Of a stretch of 64,000 nt of DNA, positions 53,643 through 63,917 are shown one piece after another. Numbering within the stretch: the first letter of the stretch is position 1; the number at the start of each line of letters is the position of its first letter. The stretch comes from Acinetobacter baumannii (GTDB lineage Bacteria > Pseudomonadota > Gammaproteobacteria > Pseudomonadales > Moraxellaceae): the NCBI RefSeq assembly GCF_016508585.1, contig NZ_JADVOP010000024.1:1-64000 (forward strand), read 5' to 3'. The translations under genes and the position numbers were made by a program. Below the pieces are notes generated by a model that worked only from the letters and a program-made list of their open reading frames with translations, was not told where the DNA came from and searched no databases.

Positions 53643-54791
53643 TTAACGACTTTGCCAAATACTTAGTGCACCTTTACGCGTCGATACATAGAGCTGATTA
53701 TCAATCACTCTTAAGGTACGGACTTCACCACTGGTTTTTGAGCGACCCAGTGTAGTTCCACTGTTGAGATCAATTTGATGTAAATAACCATCCAAATCCC
53801 CCACCACAAGAGTTGAACCCAGCAGCACAGGATTACTGAGGTTACGATTCAGCAATTGCTCATTTTTCCAGATTTGCTGACCAGTAATCAAATCATAGGC
53901 AATAATCTGACCATCTGTTTGTGACACAATCACTTTACCGTCTGTCACTTCTGGACGATTGATACTGCTTGAATTTTCACTCCACAAGATACGTTGTGTC
54001 GCGAGATCAAGAACAGTGACTTGGCCTTGAAAACTTGTCGTTACGACATATTGTCCAGAAACCACAGGTTCACTGTCAACATCAATCAAACGTTGAATAT
54101 CTGATCGCCCTTCTGAAACAGCAACGCGTCGTTGTAAGCGTGGCACACCTGCAAGACTATCAATTGCGAAGAGGTAGCCTGTAGATGTTCCTATAAGTAC
54201 TGTACGCGGATCCAAACTTACAGGGGACGCTTGACCACGTAAGCTCAACGATGCATTGGGTAATTTATAAGTCCAGGCCTGTTGCCCCGACTCAACATCT
54301 AAGGCATAGACAGTACCGTCATTTGCAACCACAATCACTCGACCAGATTGAATCAATGCTGAACTAATGATTGCGCCCGATAACTGTGTAGACCACTTGG
54401 TTGCACCAGTAGCCTGATCTAAAGCAAAGATGCGCCCTTTCTGGTTCCCCACAATTACCACACCGTCAGCAGCCTCAACACCTGAGCTTAAACCTTCTTT
54501 GGTCACTTTAGCTTCCCATAGGCGTTGTTTACCTTTATAGGCTGCCACTTCACCTTTTGGATCTAATGCAAACACAACACCATTATCAGTATCTAAACGA
54601 AGACGCAGCGCATCTTCACTGCTGGTTGAGGAAACACTGGTCGAAAAAACTTGCACCAAACTTGATGCTTGTGCAACTTTAGGCAATGGATTCGGCTTAA
54701 TCTTTACTTCTTTCGTCTTATTGCTCGAACAGCCGATTAAAGCGATTGATAAGATTGCTAAAGCAAAAGGTATTTTAAAATTTCTATCCAT
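53643..54791 (-). CDS. bamB: Outer-membrane assembly lipoprotein BamB
   Basis: A BamA-binding lipoprotein of the Bam complex. Signal peptide with lipobox LIGC (C21), then an eight-blade PQQ-like propeller with repeated blades ending in AxDxxTGxxxW-type motifs (ALDQATGATKWS, ALDVESGQQAW, AYDLITGQQIW). It overlaps yfgM by one base (TAATG). Confidence 0.96.
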   Translation of the reverse strand: MDRNFKIPFALAILSIALIGCSSNKTKEVKIKPNPLPKVAQASSLVQVFSTSVSSTSSEDALRLRLDTDNGVVFALDPKGEVAAYKGKQRLWEAKVTKEGLSSGVEAADGVVIVGNQKGRIFALDQATGATKWSTQLSGAIISSALIQSGRVIVVANDGTVYALDVESGQQAWTYKLPNASLSLRGQASPVSLDPRTVLIGTSTGYLFAIDSLAGVPRLQRRVAVSEGRSDIQRLIDVDSEPVVSGQYVVTTSFQGQVTVLDLATQRILWSENSSSINRPEVTDGKVIVSQTDGQIIAYDLITGQQIWKNEQLLNRNLSNPVLLGSTLVVGDLDGYLHQIDLNSGTTLGRSKTSGEVRTLRVIDNQLYVSTRKGALSIWQSR

Positions 54792-55492
54792 TAAGACTCA
54801 TCCACTTGTGTTGCTAAAATTGGGCGCTCAAGATCAGGATCTTCTACTAATACGCCAACACTTTCGAGTTTAATTTGTAAAATTTGTCGTTCTTGCTTAC
54901 GCTCAACAACTGCATTCCATGCTGCTTGATACGATTTTTTGGCATTTTCAGTATCATTTTTTGCCACATAAATGTCACCTTTCAACTCATCGGCACTTGC
55001 TTGAAAAGCAGGATCATTCACGGTTGACAAGGTTTTTAAAGCTTCATCAAACTTTTTTTGTGCCAACTGTGCATCAGCCAATTTGATTTTTACAACTTGT
55101 AACAAACCCGCATCTTTAATTTTAGAATTTTCGACTTTTTTCAACTCACGTTCAGCCAAGGCATAATCATTTTTATCATAAGCAAGTTTTGCCATGATAA
55201 TTTGAGCCTGGATTGCCTGCACTGAATCTGGATTGTCTTTGACGATTTTGTCTGCTGATGACACCAAAGCAGCTGCGACTTTAGCATCACCATTGGCTGC
55301 TCTTGCCTCGTCCATCAATCTTTGAATTTTAGCCGTTTGGTTTTGATTTTCAGCCAAAGTTTTCTTTTGCCAATATTCCCAACCGAAAAAGGCAATCAAT
55401 GCAATGAGCACACCAGTGACCATAGCCGAGCCATATTTTTTAAAGAATGACTTCACACTATCCAGTTGTTCTTCATCAGTCATTGCGCTCAT
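54791..55492 (-). CDS. yfgM: YfgM-family ancillary translocon protein
   Basis: A single membrane anchor (about 22-43: GSAMVTGVLIALIAFFGWEYW) and a periplasmic TPR-like domain, 233 residues. E. coli YfgM associates with SecYEG and PpiD and influences envelope stress. Conserved between hisS and bamB. AGGGGAG 5 bases before ATG 55492; ATG 55483 is also possible. Confidence 0.92.
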   Translation of the reverse strand: MSAMTDEEQLDSVKSFFKKYGSAMVTGVLIALIAFFGWEYWQKKTLAENQNQTAKIQRLMDEARAANGDAKVAAALVSSADKIVKDNPDSVQAIQAQIIMAKLAYDKNDYALAERELKKVENSKIKDAGLLQVVKIKLADAQLAQKKFDEALKTLSTVNDPAFQASADELKGDIYVAKNDTENAKKSYQAAWNAVVERKQERQILQIKLESVGVLVEDPDLERPILATQVDES

Positions 55493-55522
55493 TTGACTCC
55501 CCTTTTCCTTATGATTATCGGC

Positions 55523-56818
55523 TTATTTTGACGAAAGTTTTTCAATGAAAAACGGTACTATTTCAGATACCTGAATTTCATGTTGCTCAGCTGTTGCAAG
55601 TTCTTTAACTAAAACCTGCTGTGCTTCAGCCTCACGTTCACCAAAGATCAATGCATAGATCGCACCAGACTGGTCTGCTTTCTTCATTTGACTCTTCATC
55701 GAACCCTGTGAACCTGTTTTTAAACGGATTGACGTTTTTGCCGTTTCAATCTGATCGCGGATTTGCTCCGCCAACACCAAAGCCTGCCCTTGTGTAGCCG
55801 GGTCAGAAACCAAAAACAGCTCACATTCACGTGTTGGAGTATTGTCTTCAACCTGTTCAAGAAGCAACAATAAACGCTCCATACCCATGGCGAAGCCTAC
55901 AGCAGGTACAGATTGATCCGGCTTGCCTTTGAGCTGTCCAACCAAACCATCATAACGACCACCTGCACAGACAGTACCTTGAGAACCTAAGTGCGTTGTG
56001 GTCCATTCAAATACTGTTTTGTTGTAATAGTCTAAACCACGTACCAGTTTTTGATTGATCACAAAACTAATGCCAGCATTCGTTAAATACTGCTGTAACT
56101 GGGCAAAATGGTTCAAACTGTCTTCTTTTAGGAAGTCGTGCAACTTTGGCGCATTTTCAAGAATGTGTTGGGTACGGGCATCTTTTGAATCCAAAATGCG
56201 CAAAGGATTGGTTGTCAGACGACGTTGTGAATCTTCGTCCAATTCCGCTTGATGAGCAGTCAAAAATTCAACCAATGCTGCACGATACTCAGCACGCTCA
56301 TCAGATTCACCCAAAGTATTCAGCTCAAGTTGAACTTTGTCGGCAACCCCCATGCGTTTCCACAGACGTGCAGTCATGAGAATCAGTTCAGCATCTTGAT
56401 CCGGTGTTGCAACCCCGAAAGTTTCGACACCAAATTGGTGGAATTGACGATAACGTCCTTTTTGAGGCTTCTCATAACGGAACATTGGTCCCACATACCA
56501 AACACGTGGATTAGCACCACGCAGAAGATTATGCTCCAACATTGCACGTACACATCCCGCAGTCCCTTCTGGACGCAATGTCAAGGACTCAGGCGGATTG
56601 CCTTTATCCAGAAAGGTATACATTTCCTTTTCAACGATGTCAGTTGCATCACCAATTGAACGCTTAAACAAATGGGTATGTTCAACGATCGGCAAACGGA
56701 TTTGCTGATAACCATAAGCATCCATAAGTGATGCTAAATGTTGCTCAAGACGTCTCCATGCAGCAGTTTGCGTTGGCAGTACGTCGTTAAAACCTTTAAT
56801 TGCGACAATTGAACTCAT
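55523..56818 (-). CDS. hisS: Histidyl-tRNA synthetase
   Basis: A class II synthetase of 431 residues. Motif 1 region is [18 protein letters not shown], motif 2 [20 protein letters not shown], motif 3 [16 protein letters not shown], with the HisA loop [12 protein letters not shown] and a C-terminal anticodon-binding domain. It overlaps ispG by 4 bases. Confidence 0.98.
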   Translation of the reverse strand: MSSIVAIKGFNDVLPTQTAAWRRLEQHLASLMDAYGYQQIRLPIVEHTHLFKRSIGDATDIVEKEMYTFLDKGNPPESLTLRPEGTAGCVRAMLEHNLLRGANPRVWYVGPMFRYEKPQKGRYRQFHQFGVETFGVATPDQDAELILMTARLWKRMGVADKVQLELNTLGESDERAEYRAALVEFLTAHQAELDEDSQRRLTTNPLRILDSKDARTQHILENAPKLHDFLKEDSLNHFAQLQQYLTNAGISFVINQKLVRGLDYYNKTVFEWTTTHLGSQGTVCAGGRYDGLVGQLKGKPDQSVPAVGFAMGMERLLLLLEQVEDNTPTRECELFLVSDPATQGQALVLAEQIRDQIETAKTSIRLKTGSQGSMKSQMKKADQSGAIYALIFGEREAEAQQVLVKELATAEQHEIQVSEIVPFFIEKLSSK

Positions 56819-57930
56819 GATGAACTACGGATAATCTCTTTAGCTTTAGCTTCTTCAAGCTCTTGAACACGTTGACGAACCATCGTTTCGATTTCATCAA
56901 CCAACTGATTTGTATCTATTAAATGACTCTTTTCGCCATTACGATACACGAGTGAGCGTGGACTTGCACCAACAATACCAATATCAGCTTCCTTGGCTTC
57001 ACCCGGACCATTGACTTTACATCCAATGACAGATACATCCATCGGAGTACGAATATCTTCCAAACGTTCTTCAAGGGATTGCATGACCTTAATCACGTTA
57101 AATTCCTGACGTGAACAACTAGGACAGGCAATAAAATTGATCCCATTTGAACGAAGACTCAATGATTTTAAAATATCAAAACCGATTTTCACTTCTTCTT
57201 CAGGCTCTGCTGCCAATGAAATACGCATGGTGTCACCAATGCCTTCCATCAACAAACCACCTAATGCAATCGCAGATTTCACTGAACCTGTACGATAAAC
57301 ACCGGCTTCTGTCACTCCCAAATGCAGTGGATTATCAATCTGTGCAGATAGTAAACGATAAGCATCCATGGTTAAAAATACATTTGAAGCTTTTACAGAT
57401 ACTTTAAATTCATGAAAATCCAGGCGATCCAAGATATCGATATGACGCATCGCAGATTCAAGTAAAGCTTGTCCTGTCGGTTCACCATATTTCTTTTGAA
57501 TATCTTTCTCTAAAGAACCGGCATTGACTCCAATACGCATTGAAATATCGTGATGGCGTGCCGCAGCCACAACCTCGCGAATCTTGGCTTCAGAACCAAT
57601 ATTCCCTGGGTTGATGCGCAAACAATCCGCACCCATATCAGCAACTTTCAAAGCAATTTTATAATCGAAATGAATGTCCGCAACCAAAGGAACGGTAACA
57701 CGCTTACGAATTTCCCCGAAAGCTTCAGCAGCTTCCATGGTCGGCACTGAAACACGCATAATATCCGCACCCACATCCGCACAGCGTTGAATCTGTGCAA
57801 CAGTTGCATCAATATCACATGTTTCAGTATTGGTCATACTTTGAATACTGATCGGGGCATCACCACCGACATACACCGAACCCACACGTATCTTACGTGT
57901 TGGACGGCGCTTGATTGGATTCTCAATCAT
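56815..57930 (-). CDS. ispG: 4-hydroxy-3-methylbut-2-en-1-yl diphosphate synthase (GcpE)
   Basis: The penultimate step of the MEP isoprenoid pathway, a 4Fe-4S enzyme. The cluster cysteines are in [12 protein letters not shown] and [11 protein letters not shown], with the third-position Glu/Gly-rich loop [12 protein letters not shown]; the TIM-barrel part opens at [21 protein letters not shown]. 371 residues. It leads the ispG-hisS-yfgM-bamB run. Confidence 0.97.
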   Translation of the reverse strand: MIENPIKRRPTRKIRVGSVYVGGDAPISIQSMTNTETCDIDATVAQIQRCADVGADIMRVSVPTMEAAEAFGEIRKRVTVPLVADIHFDYKIALKVADMGADCLRINPGNIGSEAKIREVVAAARHHDISMRIGVNAGSLEKDIQKKYGEPTGQALLESAMRHIDILDRLDFHEFKVSVKASNVFLTMDAYRLLSAQIDNPLHLGVTEAGVYRTGSVKSAIALGGLLMEGIGDTMRISLAAEPEEEVKIGFDILKSLSLRSNGINFIACPSCSRQEFNVIKVMQSLEERLEDIRTPMDVSVIGCKVNGPGEAKEADIGIVGASPRSLVYRNGEKSHLIDTNQLVDEIETMVRQRVQELEEAKAKEIIRSSS

Positions 57931-57951
57931 GATCTTATCTACTCTTGCCCA

Positions 57952-58734
57952 TTAACGTGACAAACGGAATTCTGCTTTTCCGTTCACTGTATATGGAGAC
58001 AATGAAATCTGTTCATTATTAAGGCTTAATGACACAGCAGTTGCATCATCGAGTCGAATTTGGAATGGTGACTGACCACTCAGTGTCAATGTCGCAGATT
58101 GACGACCAGTTGCCAAAACTTTTCCGGTGCTGTCCACAATATGCACAGACGTTGGATGGCTGAAATTCAGCACCATTTGATCGCCTGAAGTGGCAGCTGC
58201 ATTGTTTAAGTTCAATACTTCTACTTCAGACTCCTGTGGTTTAGCATCATTGTTTTTGCTTGATGTAAGCTTTTGAATTCCTGCAATTAACGCCCAAATT
58301 AAAGCAATCGCAACAATCGCAATCAATGCACGCTTCAACCATTTTTTATTACGGTCACTGTTTGAACCAGGGAGTTTACCCATGATCTTGATCGGAGAGT
58401 TATTCAATGCATGGTTCGGCAAAAGCCCAGTATCGTTTTGATAGATTTCATCAAAACGCTGAATGATGACAGTCGCATCAACATTCAAAAATTTAGCATA
58501 TGAACGATAGTAGCCTTTAATAAACGTGGCTTCCGGCAAAGATTTATATTCATCTTGCTCTAATGCCTGTAAGGTTTTTACAGGCATTTTCAGCTCTTTT
58601 GCAACATCCTGAATGTCTAGGTTCTTCGAGACTCGAATTTGACGCAAGTACTCACCTGGACGTTGAACATTTCCTAAACCATTAGATGCTACGTTTGAAC
58701 CTGTAGGTTGCTGTGAATTAGGATTTACTTCCAT
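57952..58734 (-). CDS. rodZ: RodZ-like cytoskeletal membrane protein
   Basis: An N-terminal Xre-type helix-turn-helix (about 28-95: LRQIRVSKNLDIQDVAKELK), a linker, one membrane helix (136-155) and a periplasmic beta domain (DUF4115). RodZ links MreB to the Rod complex for cell shape. 260 residues. The end of pilW overlaps its start by 10 bases, and ispG follows by 21. Confidence 0.92.
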   Translation of the reverse strand: MEVNPNSQQPTGSNVASNGLGNVQRPGEYLRQIRVSKNLDIQDVAKELKMPVKTLQALEQDEYKSLPEATFIKGYYRSYAKFLNVDATVIIQRFDEIYQNDTGLLPNHALNNSPIKIMGKLPGSNSDRNKKWLKRALIAIVAIALIWALIAGIQKLTSSKNNDAKPQESEVEVLNLNNAAATSGDQMVLNFSHPTSVHIVDSTGKVLATGRQSATLTLSGQSPFQIRLDDATAVSLSLNNEQISLSPYTVNGKAEFRLSR

Positions 58735-59528
58735 ACGGCCTCAGTACTGTACTGTAATTGCAGATAACGTTGATATTCTTTACTGTCAGGAAATAGTGCC
58801 CGTAACTGGTTTACCAGCACTTGCATTCCCATCTGGTCATTATTGGCACGTGCAATACGTAAACCAATCCAGAGTGCTCTTGCGCCCTGTTTGTCCTGAC
58901 CTACTAAACGAACATATTGTTCATAGAGTTGACTTGCTTGCGCATTTTTTTGTTGCAAATAGAAAATCTCTGACAACTCTACCAAAGAAATGATCGAATC
59001 GCGATTAACTTGTAGGGCATTTTTGAATGCTTTTTCGGCATTTGCCGTATCACCGACTTTTAAATATACCCGCCCCAAATTTTCTAAAGCTTTGTAACGC
59101 TGATCATATCCAAGAGATGCACCCGCGATACTCAACTGCTCAATGGCATCATTATAACGCTCACTCACAAATAAATATGTTCCATAATTATTACGAGCCT
59201 GTGCATTTTTCGAATCGCTTGAAATTGCGCGTTTAAAATAGCCATCCGCTTTTTCCATGCTGATCTTGCTACCTTCCTGTTGGAGTAAAACCCCCATCAT
59301 CATATTGGCTGCTGAATCTCGAGAATCTGTTTCAAGCGCTTGATCAAGCGCACGTTTGGCAGCATCCAAATCGCCTGATCGAATATACTCAGCAGCTAAC
59401 TGGGTACGGACTTTTACGGCTTTCTCAGGGTCTTTTTTTATAATTGTGTCTGAGTTTGTCGTTTGACAACCCTGTACCACCAATGCAGATAAACCAATTG
59501 CCAATATTACAACTGCTTTTTGATACAT
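58725..59528 (-). CDS. pilW: Type IV pilus pilotin/assembly lipoprotein PilW (PilF)
   Basis: A TPR lipoprotein that pilots the PilQ secretin. Signal peptide with lipobox ending at C21 (VVQGC; the Gln at -2 is unusual), then about six TPR repeats (LDAAKRALDQALETDS, NAEKAFKNALQV, YEQYVRLVGQD). Start ATG 59528 preferred; TTG 59540 with AGGGG upstream is possible. Encoded with rlmN and rodZ, the usual gene order. Predicted outer-membrane, periplasm-facing. Confidence 0.9.
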   Translation of the reverse strand: MYQKAVVILAIGLSALVVQGCQTTNSDTIIKKDPEKAVKVRTQLAAEYIRSGDLDAAKRALDQALETDSRDSAANMMMGVLLQQEGSKISMEKADGYFKRAISSDSKNAQARNNYGTYLFVSERYNDAIEQLSIAGASLGYDQRYKALENLGRVYLKVGDTANAEKAFKNALQVNRDSIISLVELSEIFYLQQKNAQASQLYEQYVRLVGQDKQGARALWIGLRIARANNDQMGMQVLVNQLRALFPDSKEYQRYLQLQYSTEAVWK

Positions 59529-59587
59529 CGATTTTCTCAAAGTCAGCCCCTGATTCTTTGTTGATATAAATGTATGTCTACAGATCT

Positions 59588-60838
59588 TTAACCTTGTGAA
59601 CGTATGATTTCACCACGTTCAGCCACTTTCTTTTTCCACTGTTCAGCACGACGTGTACGGTCTGCAACCTGCCCCACCAACTGTCCACAAGCAGCATCAA
59701 TATCGTCCCCACGCGTCTGACGAATCGTACACACAAAACCCGCATCAGACAAAGTTTTTTGGAAAGAAATAATACGATTTCGGCTTGAGCGCCCGTAAGG
59801 TGCGTGTGGAAATGGATTAAATGGAATTAAATTAATCTTGCTAGGTAAATTTTTCAACAGCTTAATCATTTGCTGTGCATGCTCAGGTTGGTCATTCACA
59901 CCATCCAACATGACATATTCAATCGTCACATGTTTACGTGAACTTTCATTACCATCTTTGGCAATATAGCGCTGACATGCTGCAATCAATTGCGCCAAAG
60001 GATATTTCTTGTTAATTGGCACCAATTCATTGCGCAGTTCATCATTTGGCGCGTGTAAGGAAATTGCCAGAGCAACATCAATATCTTGAGCCAACTGATC
60101 AATTTTAGGCACTACACCTGATGTCGATAATGTGACACGGCGCTTTGACATTCCGTAAGCAAAATCATCCAGCATGATATTCATGGAACTCAATACTGCA
60201 TCATAATTCAGCAATGGTTCGCCCATACCCATCATCACCACATTGGTGACAGAACGCTCACGCTCTGCAACTGGCACATCTTCCATGTAAGAATAATTGG
60301 CCATCCACAGCTGCCCAATAATTTCGTCGGGCAGTAAATCTCGCTGAAACCCCTGCTTTCCTGTTGAACAGAAAGAACAGTCGAGTGCACAACCGACTTG
60401 TGAAGAAATACACAAGGTTTTACGTGAACCAGTCTTATCTTCTGCTGGGATCAATACCGTTTCAACCAGTGAACCTGCACCATCGCCGACACGGAAAACC
60501 CATTTACGCGTGCCATCTTTTGAATAGTGACGGTGAACAACTTCAGGCGCTTTAATCTCGCAAATTCGTTCCAATTTTTCACGAAGTTTGCCTGAAATAT
60601 TGGTCATTTCAGCAAAATCAGTGACGAAAAACTGATGAATCCATTTCATTACTTGCCCAGCACGGAATTTTTTCTCCCCCATTTCTTCGAAGAATTTTTC
60701 CAATTGCGGACGTGACATGCCAAGTAAATTCACTTTCTGTGCATGTGCAGACTGAACACGGTCAGCCTGTACTGTATGTGACGATGCAGGCTGCTGTTCA
60801 TCTAAATTTAACGATGAAGCGACAACTTCAGAACTCAT
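59588..60838 (-). CDS. rlmN: Dual-specificity RNA methyltransferase RlmN
   Basis: A radical-SAM enzyme that makes 2-methyladenosine in 23S rRNA A2503 and some tRNAs. CxxxCxxC cluster [11 protein letters not shown], the second catalytic Cys in AACGQLVG near the end, and family block [12 protein letters not shown]. The first 45 residues are a poorly conserved extension beyond the core. 416 residues. pilW is next downstream. Confidence 0.97.
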   Translation of the reverse strand: MSSEVVASSLNLDEQQPASSHTVQADRVQSAHAQKVNLLGMSRPQLEKFFEEMGEKKFRAGQVMKWIHQFFVTDFAEMTNISGKLREKLERICEIKAPEVVHRHYSKDGTRKWVFRVGDGAGSLVETVLIPAEDKTGSRKTLCISSQVGCALDCSFCSTGKQGFQRDLLPDEIIGQLWMANYSYMEDVPVAERERSVTNVVMMGMGEPLLNYDAVLSSMNIMLDDFAYGMSKRRVTLSTSGVVPKIDQLAQDIDVALAISLHAPNDELRNELVPINKKYPLAQLIAACQRYIAKDGNESSRKHVTIEYVMLDGVNDQPEHAQQMIKLLKNLPSKINLIPFNPFPHAPYGRSSRNRIISFQKTLSDAGFVCTIRQTRGDDIDAACGQLVGQVADRTRRAEQWKKKVAERGEIIRSQG

Positions 60839-60913
60839 GGGGATTACCTAAATCATGCCGTAGAATGAAAAATATTGATCAGCATTTGAACAATAAAAAC
60901 TACAAAAATAAAA

Positions 60914-60947
60914 AAACCAGACAAGCAGTATATCACTTATCTGGTTT
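60914..60947 (-). terminator. Terminator of ndk
   Basis: AAACCAGACAAG and CTTATCTGGTTT pair with one C-A mismatch and a 10-base loop; on the minus strand T-rich sequence follows. It lies between ndk and rlmN, so rlmN is not simply in the ndk transcript. Confidence 0.75.
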
Positions 60948-61015
60948 CGGGTCTGTTATCAATTCATAAATCGAAGATTTATTGGATGAGAAAAATAGAC
61001 CCTAAATACGTCGAA

Positions 61016-61447
61016 TTAACGAGTACGTGGGCAAACTTCAGTTTGAGCGAAGAAGTAGTTTACTTCACGATCAGCAGATGCAACTGAGTCAGAACCATGA
61101 GCAGCGTTTTCGTCAATGCTTACAGCGAAATCTGCACGAATTGTACCAGGAGCTGCTTCTTTAGGGTTTGTTGCACCCAGAATTTCACGGTGAGCAAGTA
61201 CAGCGTTTTCGCCTTCAAGAACAGATACTACAACTGGACCAGAAGTCATGAATGCAACTAAATCACCAAAGAAACCACGTTCTTTATGTTCAGCATAGAA
61301 ACCTTCAGCTTCAGCTTTAGAAAGGTGTTTCATTTTAGTCGCAACGATTTTAAGACCAGCTTTTTCGAAACGAGCAAAGATGTCACCGATGTGGTTTTTA
61401 GCAACTGCATCTGGTTTTACGATAGATAAAGTACGTTCAATAGCCAT
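61016..61447 (-). CDS. ndk: Nucleoside diphosphate kinase
   Basis: It equilibrates NTP and NDP pools through a phosphohistidine, H117 in [13 protein letters not shown]-site residues KPDAVAKN and RGFFGDLV are intact; 143 residues. AAGGAG lies 6 bases before the ATG. In many gammaproteobacteria ndk sits between iscX and rlmN, as it does here. Confidence 0.98.
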   Translation of the reverse strand: MAIERTLSIVKPDAVAKNHIGDIFARFEKAGLKIVATKMKHLSKAEAEGFYAEHKERGFFGDLVAFMTSGPVVVSVLEGENAVLAHREILGATNPKEAAPGTIRADFAVSIDENAAHGSDSVASADREVNYFFAQTEVCPRTR

Positions 61448-61589
61448 GATTGGCTCCTTAAGTCAATTTGACACGAAATTTTTGGCGCATTATACCGAAT
61501 AATGGATAATTTTCCGCTTTTAATCTGTAAAAAAATTGGATTTTTCGATGTGTAGTGACATTCCATCACTTAATTACATGGATAAGCGA

Positions 61590-61790
61590 TTAATTTGCTT
61601 CATCAATCCATGCCATTTGAATGGCTTCCAACAAGCCTTCTGTTGATTTTGCAGGATCATCACTGAACTCTGGCAAAGCGCAAATCCATGCATGCATATC
61701 CGTAAAGCGCACCCATTGTGGATCCACATCTGGATGCGCTTCACTGAGTTCAATAGCGATATCAATCGTGTCCGTCCAACGTAAGCCCAT
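61590..61790 (-). CDS. iscX: Iron-sulfur cluster assembly protein IscX
   Basis: A 66-residue acidic protein: MGLRWTDTIDIAIELSEAHP at the start and VRFTDMHAWICALPEFSDDP in the middle, matching IscX (YfhJ), a frataxin-like modulator binding IscS and iron. ATG 61790 has AGAGGA 8 bases upstream and gives the canonical MG-WTD start; ATG 61796 adds two residues. No isc operon genes are beside it; the link to ndk is a remnant of the ancestral order. Confidence 0.92.
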   Translation of the reverse strand: MGLRWTDTIDIAIELSEAHPDVDPQWVRFTDMHAWICALPEFSDDPAKSTEGLLEAIQMAWIDEAN

Positions 61791-61963
61791 GCTCATGTTC
61801 CTCTGCTTTATTTAATTCTGCTACTGTATCAAATCTTAGAGGCGGTGGACAATTTGTCTATGTTTGCGACCACTTATAAATGATCATTCAAAATTAAAAC
61901 CTTGGTGATCAAAGTCATCTGATTCTTTAAAGATGAAATTACACACCACCAGTAAATAAACCA

Positions 61964-62515
61964 TCATAGAATAACTCCTAAATAAGGTGCGGTTAAAACA
62001 ATCAAGCTTGCAACACTTGCACCAATCAATGCTCCAACAATCACATCACTCGGATAATGCAGACCCAATACCATACGTGACAACGCAATCAAGACGGTAA
62101 AAGGTGTCATGATGAACAACATCAGTGGTTGGATATAACCAAAAACAATCGTTGCCATCACAGCATGTAGTGTATGGCCTGATGGAAAACTGAAGTGATC
62201 CAATGGGCGTTCCCCCAAGACAATCACCTGATGGACTTGATAGGGTCTTGGACGAACTGTTTTATGTTTCAGAAATTTATAGATCCCTGTCCCCAACAAA
62301 CCGGCAACCACCACATAGAGCAATTGCAGACCATACATCCAGCCTTTTTGCAACCAGACGATGATCAACATCGCACACCAAAAAGCGCCATCCCCTAAAC
62401 GGCTGACGGTTTTAAAGAACGTTGCAACACTTTGTGTATGCGATAAATTATTGAGATATAAGCAACCTCTAAGATCGAGATCGAGCATTTTTATTTTGGT
62501 ATTTTTTAAATTCAT
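61964..62515 (-). CDS. PAP2-family membrane phosphatase
   Basis: A membrane phosphatase of 183 residues with about five helices. All three PAP2 motifs are visible: KTVRPRPY (KX6RP), SFPSGHTLH (PSGH) and SRMVLGLHYPSD (SRX5HXXXD). It could dephosphorylate undecaprenyl pyrophosphate, phosphatidate or a related lipid. ATG 62515 preferred (GAGGAG 7 bases upstream). It is 30 bases downstream of the glycosyltransferase gene and co-transcribed. Confidence 0.9.
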   Translation of the reverse strand: MNLKNTKIKMLDLDLRGCLYLNNLSHTQSVATFFKTVSRLGDGAFWCAMLIIVWLQKGWMYGLQLLYVVVAGLLGTGIYKFLKHKTVRPRPYQVHQVIVLGERPLDHFSFPSGHTLHAVMATIVFGYIQPLMLFIMTPFTVLIALSRMVLGLHYPSDVIVGALIGASVASLIVLTAPYLGVIL

Positions 62516-62545
62516 TTTCACTCTCCTCTCATTATTTGAGATGAA

Positions 62546-63832
62546 CTAGGTCAGTCGCTTTGCATACTGCGTGACCTGATATAGTGCTTCTTCGAATTGT
62601 TGTACTGGATGTTGCCATCCAATGGTTTGAACATCACGCATGGCTTGTTGCCCCATGCGTTTAAGTATGCTGTTCTCTGGAATCTGCAACACATGCTGCT
62701 TTAATTGTTGAATATCACCGATTGCGCACAACCAGCCAGTTTGTGTATGTTTGCCATGAAGTTGGGCACAGGCATAATCATAGGCAATAATCGGTAAGCC
62801 ACTTGCCATCGCTTCGATGACCACATTGCCAAATGTTTCGACTTGGCTGGCAAATACAAAAACATTGGCACTTGCATAAGCTTCAGCAAGTTGTGTGCCA
62901 CTTAGACTGCCCATGAAAATCACATGTACTGCACCTGGCATTTTTTCTAATCGGGTACGGTCAGGACCATCTCCCACCAACACCAGTTTGACTTGACGTT
63001 GTGATTGCTTACGTAAAGCGCAATAAGCATCAATCACCACATTAACTTCTTTTTCTGAAGATAAACGCCCCACATAGATTAAGACTGTGGTGTTTTCATC
63101 TGCCCCCCATTGTTGTCTAAGCTGTTCCGAGTAGCGTTGTGATGAGAACCGCTCTGTATCAATACCTCGCCCAACCACTACCAAGGGACAGGTCACACCA
63201 AATTCACGCAAAGCCTGCTCTGTGTCACGACTAGGCACACAGGTTAAATGGGTTGCATTATGAAACCATCTCAAATAGCTTTGTATCGGCTTGACCAAGA
63301 ATGCCAAGTCAAAGAAACGGCTAAACTCTTGGAATTGAGAATGAAAACCACTGGAAACCGGGATACGTCGTGTTTTTGCAGCATGCAGTGCCGTAAATCC
63401 CAATGGACCTTCAGTCACGATATGCACGACATCAGGTGAAAATGCTGAAATCGCCTGAGAGACTTTGAGAAATTGTGGCCAACCAAACTTCATGTCCGGA
63501 TATTTAGGAATTGACTGACCGTTTACCAAGCACTCTTTATTGGGAACAAAGTCATAACATTTGGCTTTCTGTTCAGGACGAATCAGCAAAATTTTATGCC
63601 CTTGATTTTGCAATCCTTTACACAGTTGCATCAAAGATAAAGCCACACCATTAATTTCTGGCGGCCATGTTTCTGTCACGATTGCAATTTTAAGCCGAGG
63701 TCGAGATAAATCACGAATAAGGTCATCATTATTCGTTGTCGTTTTCTTGTTGTTTGGATTGAAATAATACTTAATATTATCGGGAAAATCTTGTTGTTTA
63801 AATTGCAAGGTGTTCGCGAACGTTTTATTCAT
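62546..63832 (-). CDS. GT4-family glycosyltransferase (PimB/MgtA-like)
   Basis: A GT-B fold glycosyltransferase of 428 residues. First domain: TETWPPEINGVALSLMQLCKGLQ; second: VGRLSSEKEVNVVIDA, PDRTRLEK, and the EX7E-type SQVETFGNVVIEAMASGLPIIAYD. Such enzymes transfer glucose or galactose to diacylglycerol or a lipid carrier. The extra 50 residues before the fold are unlike the core. The PAP2 phosphatase partner suggests a lipid substrate. Confidence 0.9.
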   Translation of the reverse strand: MNKTFANTLQFKQQDFPDNIKYYFNPNNKKTTTNNDDLIRDLSRPRLKIAIVTETWPPEINGVALSLMQLCKGLQNQGHKILLIRPEQKAKCYDFVPNKECLVNGQSIPKYPDMKFGWPQFLKVSQAISAFSPDVVHIVTEGPLGFTALHAAKTRRIPVSSGFHSQFQEFSRFFDLAFLVKPIQSYLRWFHNATHLTCVPSRDTEQALREFGVTCPLVVVGRGIDTERFSSQRYSEQLRQQWGADENTTVLIYVGRLSSEKEVNVVIDAYCALRKQSQRQVKLVLVGDGPDRTRLEKMPGAVHVIFMGSLSGTQLAEAYASANVFVFASQVETFGNVVIEAMASGLPIIAYDYACAQLHGKHTQTGWLCAIGDIQQLKQHVLQIPENSILKRMGQQAMRDVQTIGWQHPVQQFEEALYQVTQYAKRLT

Positions 63833-63917
63833 ACGATACCTAATCTGTTCATTTTTAGACAGATTAGGTTATCTTCTTGACAATTTAATGATTATTTTAT
63901 GACAGTTTCTTGACCAA

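Noticed and set aside
56249-56659. 136-codon plus-strand frame
   Set aside because: Antisense to hisS, with no ribosome site or family pattern.
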